Below are positions 14,078 through 20,930 of a stretch of 20,930 nt of DNA, in pieces. Origin of the DNA: Oscillospiraceae bacterium (lineage in GTDB: Bacteria > Bacillota_A > Clostridia > Oscillospirales > JAAYXM01); NCBI GenBank assembly GCA_017532355.1, contig JAFXJK010000067.1, positions 1 to 20,930 on the forward strand. The letters are read 5' to 3'. Both the position numbers and the translations under genes were made by a program. Position 1 is the stretch's first letter. Each line of letters opens with the position of its first letter. The notes beneath the pieces were generated by a model. That model had not been told where the DNA came from. It ran no database searches and worked only from the letters and a program-made list of their open reading frames with translations.

Positions 14078-14953
14078 TTCTTCAATAAGCTCATAAAGCT
14101 CGTCTTTTTCGAATACGTATTTTTTATCGCAGAACTGACACGCAACTTCAGCTCTGCCATCCTCTTCGCAAATTGCTGTAAGCTCTTCTTCGCCTATCGA
14201 CATAATAACTCCACGTGTTCTTTCACGAGAACAGGTGCAACGATACCCAACCTCCGCCTCATCGAGAACTTCAATATCGAACCCAATAAGTGTTTTCTCA
14301 AGCATCTCCTCAAGGCTCATACCCTCATCAAGACACTCCGTAACAGCGCGAGCTTGCTTGATACATTCTTCAAGGCGGTCAATCTCATCGTCATAAACAC
14401 CGGGAAGAAGCTGAATAATATATCCGCCTGCAGCCTTAATACTCCAGTCACGATCGACAAGAACACCAAGCGCACAAACAGAAGGTATCTGTTCGCTTAT
14501 CGCAAGATACGCCGTAACATCCTCTGCTATCTCACCGCTTACAAGAGCTGTCTGACCGATGTACGGCTCCTTCATACCAAGGTCTTTTATGATGCTGAGC
14601 GTGCCGCTCTTTCCGACACCGCCCGAGACATCTATTTTTCTGTCTTTTTCACGAATCGGAAGATCTGCATACGGATTTTTACAATAACCCCTGACATATC
14701 CGTTACTGTCCGACACCGCAACAATTGAACCAATCGGGCCATCACCATCGATGCGGATTGTAAGCGAGTGTTCATCGCTCTTCATATCGTTACCGAGAAG
14801 AGACGCCGCAATAAGCGTCCTTCCGAGAGCCGCGGAAGTGAGCGGTGTAAGGTTATGAAGCCTTGCAGCCTCGCCAACTGTCTCACACGCCGTCATCGCA
14901 AGTATTTTAATCGCGCCGTCACACGTGACGGCACGGATAATTCTGTCAGCCAT
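14051..14953 (-). CDS. hslO: Redox-regulated chaperone Hsp33 (HslO)
   Basis: 300 residues, normal length. Hsp33 is a cytoplasmic holdase activated by oxidation of its zinc-binding cysteines and partial unfolding. The N-terminal domain starts RAVTCDGAIKILAMTACETV, with SAALGRTLIAASLLG and IRIDGDGPIGSIVAVSDSNG as family landmarks. The C-terminal redox switch has all four cysteines: CTC (Cys239, Cys241) and CQFC (Cys272, Cys275). GGAGGT lies 5 bp before the ATG. The C-terminal tail KNKKTDS is encoded inside the terminator palindrome, so it may be shaped by the hairpin rather than by protein function. The gene has its own promoter, divergent from the export operon at 15119. Confidence 0.95.
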   Translation of the reverse strand: MADRIIRAVTCDGAIKILAMTACETVGEAARLHNLTPLTSAALGRTLIAASLLGNDMKSDEHSLTIRIDGDGPIGSIVAVSDSNGYVRGYCKNPYADLPIREKDRKIDVSGGVGKSGTLSIIKDLGMKEPYIGQTALVSGEIAEDVTAYLAISEQIPSVCALGVLVDRDWSIKAAGGYIIQLLPGVYDDEIDRLEECIKQARAVTECLDEGMSLEEMLEKTLIGFDIEVLDEAEVGYRCTCSRERTRGVIMSIGEEELTAICEEDGRAEVACQFCDKKYVFEKDELYELIEEIKNKKTDS

Positions 14954-14984
14954 AATAAACCTCCGTTTATTCTTTTACCATAAT

Positions 14985-15013
14985 ATTTTAACATCGAAAA
15001 GAAGCGTTGTAAA
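14985..15013 (-). promoter_or_regulatory. Promoter of hslO
   Basis: On the minus strand TTTACA (15013-15008), a 17-bp spacer and TAAAAT (14990-14985); both elements match sigma-A consensus in five of six positions. The start codon is about 30 bp further on. Confidence 0.72.
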
Positions 15014-15056
15014 GATTCTTTTCTCCACAAATTTACAAACTGTTTATTTTTACGCA

Positions 15057-15086
15057 ATGAAATATGCATAAAATAGTGATATAATG
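15057..15086 (+). promoter_or_regulatory. Promoter of the MacAB-SLH operon
   Basis: A perfect TATAAT (15081-15086) is preceded by TGA, giving an extended -10 element (TGnTATAAT). The -35 is weak (ATGAAA at 15057-15062, 18-bp spacer), as is common for extended -10 promoters. The first gene begins at 15119 after a short leader containing CGGAGG. Confidence 0.65.
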
Positions 15087-15118
15087 TTTGATGAACTTAA
15101 AAATCGGAGGAAAATTTT

Positions 15119-16840
15119 ATGAAATTAAAACTCCCCGCATTATCCAAGAAAAAATGGATAAGTCTCATAGCCGCAGTTGTCGCGCTGATTCTTATATTCA
15201 CGCTCGCCTTAGGTTCATGTTCAAAGCGTGGCGCACAAAACGCCGCTGTGGAATACGAGCCATACACCGTAACACGCGGAGACATTGTCGTTTCCGTCAC
15301 AGGTAGCGGAACAGTCGAGCCGATTGAACAGTATGAAATACAATCAATCGTAACGGGCGACATCATTGAGGACCATCTCAATGTAGGCGACTCTGTCACA
15401 GAAGACCAGATTCTTTATGTGATTGATTCCGAATCCGCCAGGAACAGCATCGAACGTTCCGAAACAAGCTATGAGCAGCAGCTCATTTCCTATAACAACA
15501 AACTAAATGATTACAACGAAGCCGAAGCAAACAGAAGCGTCCGTGCTCCGATTGGCGGCGTGATAACTCAGATGTACGTCAAAGACGGTGATGAGATAAA
15601 TGCAGGTACAAAGCTCTTCGAGATAAGAAACACAGAAAGCCTCACAGTCTCCGTCCCGTTCCTTTCGGCAAATGCAAAAAACATAAAACCAAACCAGACG
15701 GCAACTATCTTTTTCGACGACAGAAACGAATCTCACACCGGATATGTTTCACACGTCGCAACCGGTACATACGCAACAGAAGCAGGAGCCATCGTCTCAG
15801 ATGTCGAAATAACTTTCAAAAACCCCGGGGCAATTCTTCCGGGTGAGACCGTTACAGCAACAGTAGGCGGATACGCTTGTAACGACATCGGCACTGTCCA
15901 GGAAGCGGATAATGAGACAATCACCGCAAAGGTTTCCGGAGACGTCAGACTTCTCGATTACAACAAAGGAGATAAGGTCACAAACGAAAATGTTATTTTA
16001 AATATCGTTGACGATTCTGCCGCGAGCGATATGCGTTCAAACGAGCTTTCACTCAAGAACTCACGTCTTTCACTTGACGACCAGATAGAAAAGCTCAACG
16101 ACTATACCATCCGCTCACCGATTGCCGGAACGGTCATTTCGAAAACCATGAAAGCCGGAGACACGCTCGACGGAAACAAATCATCTCTTGCAATAGTTGC
16201 GGATATGTCAAAACTCACCTTTGAAATATCCGTTGACGAGCTCTACATACAGAACATCAAAGTCGGGCAGACGGTTTCCGTCACAGCCGACGCACTTGAA
16301 GGTCAAACCTTTGAGGGAGTTGTGGACACCGTAAGCATCATCGGAACCCCATCAAACGGAGTTACGGTTTATCCCGTAAGCATCGTTATCTCTGAATATG
16401 AAGGTCTTCTTCCCGGAATGAACGTCGATGCAGAAATCGTAATCAGTGACGCGTCCGATGTTCTTATGGTCCCCGTAAATGCCGTTTCGCGTGGAAATCT
16501 CGTTCTCGTCAAGGAGAACTCGGACATTCAAGAAAAGCAGACAAAGGACAACAAAAAAGGCGCAAGAACTCCCGAAGCTCCTGATGGCTACAAGTACGTT
16601 ATGGTCGAAACAGGAGAAGCTAATGACGATTTTGTCGAAATAAAATCAGTTCTCAATGAGGGAGATGTCATTTACGTCGCAGCCGTAAAGAACACACAGT
16701 CTGCACAATCACCCTTTGGTATGAGTGGAGGTATGCCTGCCGGCGGCATGCGCGGCAGTATGCCCAGCGGCGGAATGCCGGGCGGCATGAACTCTTCACG
16801 CGGAGGAATGAGCGGCACCAGGAGCGGAGGCATGCGATGA
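15119..16840 (+). CDS. HlyD/MacA-like export adaptor, probable lipoprotein with Met/Gly-rich tail
   Basis: 573 residues, longer than usual MacA-like adaptors (about 370-450). The N terminus has a basic start and a hydrophobic segment (about 13-33) ending LALGSC; LGSC fits a lipobox, so lipidation at Cys34 is likely. Adaptor-type modules follow: a first lipoyl/beta-hairpin half near 55-105, a short helical hairpin (105-139), a return half opening RAPIGGVITQMYVKDGDEIN (142-161) with a beta-barrel region, then a second, similar set with SPIAGTVISKTMKAGDTLDG (333-352). The adaptor module therefore appears duplicated. The C-terminal tail (534-573) has eight Met in GGM/SGGM repeats. It acts outside the membrane with the ATPase and permease encoded next. 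The stop overlaps the ATPase start by 4 bp (ATGA). GGAGG precedes the ATG. Substrate unknown. Confidence 0.88.
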   Translation: MKLKLPALSKKKWISLIAAVVALILIFTLALGSCSKRGAQNAAVEYEPYTVTRGDIVVSVTGSGTVEPIEQYEIQSIVTGDIIEDHLNVGDSVTEDQILYVIDSESARNSIERSETSYEQQLISYNNKLNDYNEAEANRSVRAPIGGVITQMYVKDGDEINAGTKLFEIRNTESLTVSVPFLSANAKNIKPNQTATIFFDDRNESHTGYVSHVATGTYATEAGAIVSDVEITFKNPGAILPGETVTATVGGYACNDIGTVQEADNETITAKVSGDVRLLDYNKGDKVTNENVILNIVDDSAASDMRSNELSLKNSRLSLDDQIEKLNDYTIRSPIAGTVISKTMKAGDTLDGNKSSLAIVADMSKLTFEISVDELYIQNIKVGQTVSVTADALEGQTFEGVVDTVSIIGTPSNGVTVYPVSIVISEYEGLLPGMNVDAEIVISDASDVLMVPVNAVSRGNLVLVKENSDIQEKQTKDNKKGARTPEAPDGYKYVMVETGEANDDFVEIKSVLNEGDVIYVAAVKNTQSAQSPFGMSGGMPAGGMRGSMPSGGMPGGMNSSRGGMSGTRSGGMR

Positions 16841-17535
16841 TAGAGCTTACTGACGTATATAAAATCTACGACGAGGGTGAAAACGAGGTACGCGCTCTCG
16901 ACGGTGTTTCCTTTCGCATAAAAGAAGGGGAATTCGTAGCGATAGTAGGAAAATCAGGTTCAGGTAAATCAACCTGTATGAATATAATTGGTGCGCTTGA
17001 CGTACCGACAAGCGGAACATACAAATTAAACGGAACAGATGTCTCGACGCTTTCTGACAACGAGCTTGCAACCATCCGCAACAAAACGCTCGGTTTCATT
17101 TTCCAGCAATACAATCTCATCCCCAAGAACAATATTTTTGAAAACGTTGAGCTTCCGCTCATTTACCAAGGTATCCCTGCCGCAAAAAGAAAAGAAATGG
17201 CAATAGCTTCTCTTGAGCGCGTAGGGCTTGCCGACAGACTGCGGCACATGCCGAATCAGCTTTCAGGCGGCCAGCAACAGCGCGTTTCTATCGCTCGTGC
17301 GCTTGCCGCAAACCCTCCCGTAATTCTTGCAGACGAGCCGACAGGCGCACTTGACTCAAAGACAGGCCGAGATGTTATGCACTTTCTTATGTCGCTGAAC
17401 GAGGACGGCAAGACAATAATACTCATCACTCATGACACGAGCATTGCAGAATGTGCAAAGCGAATCATCAGGATACACGACGGAAAAATCATTTCTGATG
17501 AACCGAACATTCCGAAGCCCGAAAACCTTGGATAG
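16837..17535 (+). CDS. ABC transporter ATP-binding protein, MacB/LolD type
   Basis: 232 residues, a complete nucleotide-binding subunit. Walker [10 protein letters not shown] (38-46), Q-loop FQQYNL with Gln90, signature LSGGQQQR (142-149), Walker [13 protein letters not shown] (162-173) and the switch His199 in ITHD are all intact. The pattern I-x-G-x-LD-x-P-T-SG followed by [10 protein letters not shown] is typical of the MacB/LolD/FtsE branch, which powers mechanotransmission permeases rather than classical import. It overlaps the adaptor gene by 4 bp and precedes its permease by 15 bp, so the three make one complex: ATPase and permease in the membrane, adaptor outside. Specific substrate unknown. 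Confidence 0.95.
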   Translation: MIELTDVYKIYDEGENEVRALDGVSFRIKEGEFVAIVGKSGSGKSTCMNIIGALDVPTSGTYKLNGTDVSTLSDNELATIRNKTLGFIFQQYNLIPKNNIFENVELPLIYQGIPAAKRKEMAIASLERVGLADRLRHMPNQLSGGQQQRVSIARALAANPPVILADEPTGALDSKTGRDVMHFLMSLNEDGKTIILITHDTSIAECAKRIIRIHDGKIISDEPNIPKPENLG

Positions 17536-17550
17536 CGTGGGGGTGAACTT

Positions 17551-18729
17551 ATGAATATTACTCAATGTTTAAAGCTCGCATTAAAAAGCATTTCAGGCAA
17601 CAAGATGCGTTCTTTCCTCACGATGCTCGGTGTTATCATCGGCATCGCCGCCGTCATCACGCTCGTAAGCGTAGTTCAGGGCTTTTCCAATGACATAGTC
17701 ACATCTTTCAGTTCAATGGGCGCAAATAACATTACCGTTACGCTCACGGGGCGCGGCGGAAATATGAATTTAAAACCTGAAGAACTGATTGCTGTTGCAG
17801 ATGAAAACCCCGATCTGTTTTCATACGTTTCTCCCACCGTTACAATCATGGGAACAACAGCAAAATACGGCTCTGAAAACATTTCAACCTCCGTTTACGG
17901 CGGTAACGAGGAATACGCCGCAATAAAAGACTACGCCGTATCGAGCGGCAGATTTATTTCCTATATTGACACAACAAACCGAAATTACGTCTGCGTAGTA
18001 GGAACGTACGTTGCAAACGAACTTTTCGGAGCAGTCAATCCCGTTGGCAAGATACTTAAACTTAACGGCTCGGCATACACAGTAATCGGTGTTCTGGAAG
18101 AAGAGGCCGACAGCACCGAGACCAGCTCGGACAATATGGTTATCATTCCGTATTCTGCTGCGGCACGCCTTGCAAGAAACTCGAGCATCACAAGCTATAC
18201 CTTTGTTGCTCGCAACTCCGAAGCTGTAAAACCTGCAAAGGAAGCTATAGAAAAGTATCTTTATGCCGCTTTCAAAGACGAAGACGCCTACTCAATCATA
18301 AACCTTACCGAAATACTTGATGTATTTGAGGACCTTATGGGAACGCTGTCCACTGTTCTTGCAGGCATCGCCGCAATTTCACTTCTCGTCGGCGGTATCG
18401 GAATCATGAACATTATGCTCGTTTCCGTAACCGAGCGCACGCGAGAAATCGGCATACGAAAGGCAATCGGCGGAAAACGGCGCGATATCCTTTTGCAATT
18501 CGTAATAGAAGCCATCATAACAAGCGGAATAGGCGGAATTATAGGAATCATCCTCGGAATAATCCTCTCCTCTGTTCTCGCCTCGCTCATCGGCGTTTCA
18601 AGCGGAGTTTCAATTTCCGCAGTTTTTCTTTCATTCTCGGTTTCCGTTCTTATCGGAATTCTTTTCGGCTACTTCCCTGCCGCAAAAGCATCAAAACTAA
18701 ACCCAATCGACGCATTGCGTCATGAGTAA
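17551..18729 (+). CDS. ABC transporter permease, MacB/FtsX family
   Basis: 392 residues. Membrane segment 1 (about 21-44, MLGVIIGIAAVITLVSVVQG) is followed by a large extracytoplasmic MacB-type core domain (about 47-265). The FtsX domain with three segments comes next (about 268-292, 318-346, 354-376). The cytoplasmic loop VTERTREIGIRKAIGGKRRD (293-312) is the coupling-helix region typical of MacB permeases, and the C terminus AAKASKLNPIDALRHE is also characteristic. Such permeases move substrates already outside the membrane or drive mechanical work on them; in Gram-positives they are linked to antimicrobial peptide resistance or envelope tasks. A G-rich GGGGGTGA lies just before the ATG. 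The SLH gene follows after 18 bp. Confidence 0.94.
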   Translation: MNITQCLKLALKSISGNKMRSFLTMLGVIIGIAAVITLVSVVQGFSNDIVTSFSSMGANNITVTLTGRGGNMNLKPEELIAVADENPDLFSYVSPTVTIMGTTAKYGSENISTSVYGGNEEYAAIKDYAVSSGRFISYIDTTNRNYVCVVGTYVANELFGAVNPVGKILKLNGSAYTVIGVLEEEADSTETSSDNMVIIPYSAAARLARNSSITSYTFVARNSEAVKPAKEAIEKYLYAAFKDEDAYSIINLTEILDVFEDLMGTLSTVLAGIAAISLLVGGIGIMNIMLVSVTERTREIGIRKAIGGKRRDILLQFVIEAIITSGIGGIIGIILGIILSSVLASLIGVSSGVSISAVFLSFSVSVLIGILFGYFPAAKASKLNPIDALRHE

Positions 18730-18747
18730 TACAAAGGGGGATTACTT

Positions 18748-20613
18748 ATGAAAAAACTAATTTCAATCATCCTTGCACTTACAGTTATCTCATCATTACT
18801 GATTCCTGCAAGCGCGGCAAATATCCCGGCGGACGATGACATCGAGGCTATCCTTGATGTTATGGGGATAATGACCTACGACGCAAGGGGAAACTTCAAC
18901 GAGGGGCAGAGCGTCTCCCGTGCGGCGCTTGCAAAAATTCTCGTAAGCGCTTCAACGTTCAAAGGGGCTGCTTCCTCTTCCTCAAGGATTTCTCCGTTTG
19001 CGGACGTTCTCTTTACCCACTGGGGTGCACCTTACATAAGCATTGCCTCAAAGAACAAATTTATGACCGGCTATTCCGACGGCACCTTCCGTCCCGATAC
19101 GAGTATTCTCTATGAGGAAGCACTGTCGGCGATTCTCCGTCTCCTCGGATATACGAGCGCGGACTACACTGCCGCATATCCTGCAGGTCAGATAGCAAAG
19201 GCTGACGATATCGGTCTTACAGAAAGTGTCAATGCTTATGTCGGAAACCCTGTTCCGAGAAGCGAGATGGCAAAGCTTGTGTATAACTTCTTAAACACAC
19301 CGAAGAAGGGTGAGAGCTCGATATACGCCGTAAGTCTCGGGTACACACCGACAAGCGAGCTTCTCACGATTGGCGACGTTTTCAAAGATAACGTTACAGG
19401 TCCCGTAACCGTAAAGCCCGGCACTCTCGAAAGCCTCAATCTCTCGGCGAAGCGAGTTTACAAAGACGGCGTCGGTGCAAGCATTTCTGATATTGAGAGC
19501 TTCGACGTAATTTATTACAGCAAGACAAGCGGCTCGGTCTGGGCATATTCAAAAAAGATTTCCGGAATTATCAATGATATCTCGCCCAACAAGGAATCCC
19601 CGACGTCCGTTACGGTTTCAGGCGTCACCTACCCTCTCACCTACTATGCGGCGCAACGCGCATTCGGGCTTGACGGTCTTGAAAACGGCCAGACGGTTAC
19701 AATGCTTCTTGACAAAAACGGCAAGGTCTGTGACGCTTATAAGGCATCTGACCTTTACGAATCCGTAATCGGTGTTATGACAGGCGTTTCATCAAAGACA
19801 ATAACCGCCGCCGACGGAACAAAAACAACAGGCTATTATGCGTCCATTCTCACACTCGACGGAAGCACGATAGAGATTTCACAGAACACAGATTCAGATG
19901 CTTACGTCGGAAAAGCTGTCTCTGTTGATATGGCAACGGGAAGAATAAGAACTTATTCTTCAAGCAGCATATCGGGATACATAAACTATGACGCCCACCT
20001 CATCGGTCAGACGCCGATTGCAAGCAACCTCAAAATCGTTGAGCTTGACGATAACGGAAATATGATCTCTCCGACTCTCTCACGTCTTGACGGAGTTAAC
20101 ATCAAATCAGGCTCTGTTCTTCTCGCATCAAAAAATGCTTCAGGAGCAGTCGACGGACTCATTCTCAAAAATGTTACGGGAGATATGCACAAGTACGGCA
20201 TCATCACCGATATCGTCGCTACATCAAACACAGACCGCGACGGCACTGTCACAAAGGGTTCGAATATGTACACCTACGACCTTGGCGGAATGCGCGGCAC
20301 AATTTCCTTTGCACGAACAACAATTTCACTCACGGAAGGTCCGTGCGTGTTTATGTACAAGGACGGAGATCTTGTTGACGCAAAGAACCTGGCTCGTGGC
20401 GACAACGTTTCCGTGCTCACCCCCGAATACGCAACACTCAAAAGCGGCGTAAAACACAAAATTTCTCCGAATGTCCTCGTTTACAAGGTCGTCGGAGACG
20501 ATAAAATTCTCACAAGTCTTGACGAAGCCCTCACATACGACGGAACAATCTGGGTTTACTATGACGACATTCAATCGGCAGGAGGACTTGTTCGCGTTAT
20601 CTATATAAAATAG
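18748..20613 (+). CDS. Secreted SLH-domain surface protein
   Basis: 621 residues. A signal peptide (1-23, hydrophobic core LISIILALTVISSLLIP, likely cut after ASA) is followed by SLH domains: a degenerate first (about 31-80), a clear second (84-134, FADVLFTHWGAPYISIAS, then GYSDGTFRPD), and a partial third (about 150-185). SLH domains bind pyruvylated secondary wall polymers, so the protein should sit on the wall. The rest (about 205-621) is beta-rich and unassigned; it seems to hold three diverged repeats beginning at about 270, 338 and 481, each opening G-[VI]-[IM]-[NT]-[DG]-[IV]. No sortase motif or catalytic motif is seen. It is the last gene of the export operon, with AAAGGGGG 7 bp before its ATG and a terminator directly after. 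Confidence 0.9.
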   Translation: MKKLISIILALTVISSLLIPASAANIPADDDIEAILDVMGIMTYDARGNFNEGQSVSRAALAKILVSASTFKGAASSSSRISPFADVLFTHWGAPYISIASKNKFMTGYSDGTFRPDTSILYEEALSAILRLLGYTSADYTAAYPAGQIAKADDIGLTESVNAYVGNPVPRSEMAKLVYNFLNTPKKGESSIYAVSLGYTPTSELLTIGDVFKDNVTGPVTVKPGTLESLNLSAKRVYKDGVGASISDIESFDVIYYSKTSGSVWAYSKKISGIINDISPNKESPTSVTVSGVTYPLTYYAAQRAFGLDGLENGQTVTMLLDKNGKVCDAYKASDLYESVIGVMTGVSSKTITAADGTKTTGYYASILTLDGSTIEISQNTDSDAYVGKAVSVDMATGRIRTYSSSSISGYINYDAHLIGQTPIASNLKIVELDDNGNMISPTLSRLDGVNIKSGSVLLASKNASGAVDGLILKNVTGDMHKYGIITDIVATSNTDRDGTVTKGSNMYTYDLGGMRGTISFARTTISLTEGPCVFMYKDGDLVDAKNLARGDNVSVLTPEYATLKSGVKHKISPNVLVYKVVGDDKILTSLDEALTYDGTIWVYYDDIQSAGGLVRVIYIK

Positions 20614-20614
20614 C

Positions 20615-20648
20615 ACAAAAAGAATGGGGATTACCCCATTCTTTTTGT
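20615..20648 (+). terminator. Terminator of the MacAB-SLH operon
   Basis: Left arm 20615-20629 pairs perfectly with right arm 20634-20648 (core GAATGGGG / CCCCATTC, loop ATTA), followed by T-rich sequence. The A-run of the left arm pairs with the T-run, so it may also work on the other strand. It begins directly after the SLH stop codon. Confidence 0.9.
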
Positions 20649-20671
20649 CTGTAAAAAAATGCTTTTTCTTA

Positions 20672-20700
20672 TTGATTTATTAAGCGTTTTCTGTTATTAT
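20672..20700 (+). promoter_or_regulatory. Promoter of the GH88-type gene
   Basis: TTGATT (20672-20677), a 17-bp spacer and TATTAT (20695-20700). The leader that follows contains an 8-bp palindrome (ACGTACGT, about 20705-20712) that could be an operator half, but this is speculative. Confidence 0.65.
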
Positions 20701-20735
20701 GAAGACGTACGTATACACAAAGGAGTGTTGATTCT

Positions 20736-20930
20736 ATGTACAGCGAAAACGATAAAAAATTTGCTGCCGAGTTTCTCGAAAAAGTTACAAAGAAACTCAC
20801 GGCAATCGCTCCGAAAATCGGCGCAGATTTCCCCCACACAGACCCAAACGGAAATTATAACACAAAAGATCAGGATCCGCTCGACTGGAAAGCAGGTTAC
20901 TGGCCCGGTATGATGTGGCTTATGTACTTA
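20736..20930 (+). CDS. Glycoside hydrolase, GH88-like (unsaturated glucuronyl hydrolase family), N-terminal part
   Basis: The first 65 codons are present; the gene runs off the right edge. The visible sequence starts MYSENDKKFAAEFLEKVTKK, then DFPHTDPNGNY, and ends PLDWKAGYWPGMMWLMYL. The W-x-x-G-[FY]-WPG-M-x-W-x-x-Y motif is characteristic of the start of GH88 enzymes (alpha/alpha-barrel), which remove unsaturated uronic acid from the ends of lyase-generated oligosaccharides. No signal peptide is visible, in keeping with a cytoplasmic enzyme acting on imported disaccharides. AAAGGAG lies 10 bp before the ATG, a somewhat long spacing. The catalytic residues lie beyond the window, so the family call rests on this motif. 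Confidence 0.72.
   Translation, partial: MYSENDKKFAAEFLEKVTKKLTAIAPKIGADFPHTDPNGNYNTKDQDPLDWKAGYWPGMMWLMYL

Noticed and set aside
16718..16837. The GC-rich repetitive end of the adaptor gene as a sign of frameshift or mobile insertion.
   Set aside because: The frame continues cleanly to a stop that overlaps the next start by 4 bp, so the repeat belongs to the protein.

Overview
The window looks like the chromosome of a Gram-positive, low-to-moderate GC member of the Clostridia, probably a gut-type Oscillospiraceae-like anaerobe. The reasons are the gene order mraZ-rsmH-ftsL-PBP-murE-murF-mraY, strong AGGAGG-type ribosome binding sites, sigma-A-like promoters, a class B PBP with PASTA domains, a DNPR-type (meso-diaminopimelate) MurE, a synthetase-only alarmone enzyme, SLH-domain surface proteins and a GH88-type glycosidase. 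I see no rRNA, tRNA, CRISPR array, insertion sequence or phage gene.

Layout. (1) 1-7355, minus strand: the division and cell-wall (dcw) operon from a strong promoter (7327-7355) through mraZ, rsmH, an ftsL-like gene, a PASTA PBP, murE, murF and the 5' part of mraY, which runs off the left edge. (2) 7283-7570: the intergenic region between mraZ and a divergent small alarmone synthetase gene (plus strand). It holds GTGGTG repeats in 10-bp register in both orientations, likely MraZ boxes. (3) 8288-8321: a terminator shared with the convergent minus-strand operon lrp/asnC - aminotransferase - ispE (8331-10912). (4) Divergent from lrp, on plus: a wecB-type UDP-GlcNAc 2-epimerase and an unknown membrane-anchored protein (11090-12996). 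The lrp/wecB intergenic region carries three TTGCAA palindromes. (5) 13034-14953, minus: hslO (Hsp33), whose stop codon sits at the centre of a perfect 50-bp palindrome/terminator, followed by three small unknown genes. (6) 15119-20613, plus: a tight four-gene operon with a MacA/HlyD-like adaptor (probable lipoprotein with a Met/Gly-rich tail), a MacB-type ATPase, a MacB/FtsX permease and a secreted SLH-domain protein, closed by a terminator. (7) 20736 to the right edge: the start of a GH88-family glycoside hydrolase with its own promoter.

Most of the genes concern the cell envelope: peptidoglycan precursor synthesis and septation (dcw), isoprenoid supply for the lipid carrier (ispE), ManNAc supply for surface glycans (wecB), an export complex and an SLH wall-associated protein. 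The parts most worth a second look are the MraZ-box-like repeats that may connect the dcw operon to alarmone synthesis, the MacAB-SLH operon as a possible envelope-spanning machine in a bacterium apparently lacking an outer membrane, the uncharacterised three-gene cluster, and the stop-codon-centred palindrome of hslO.
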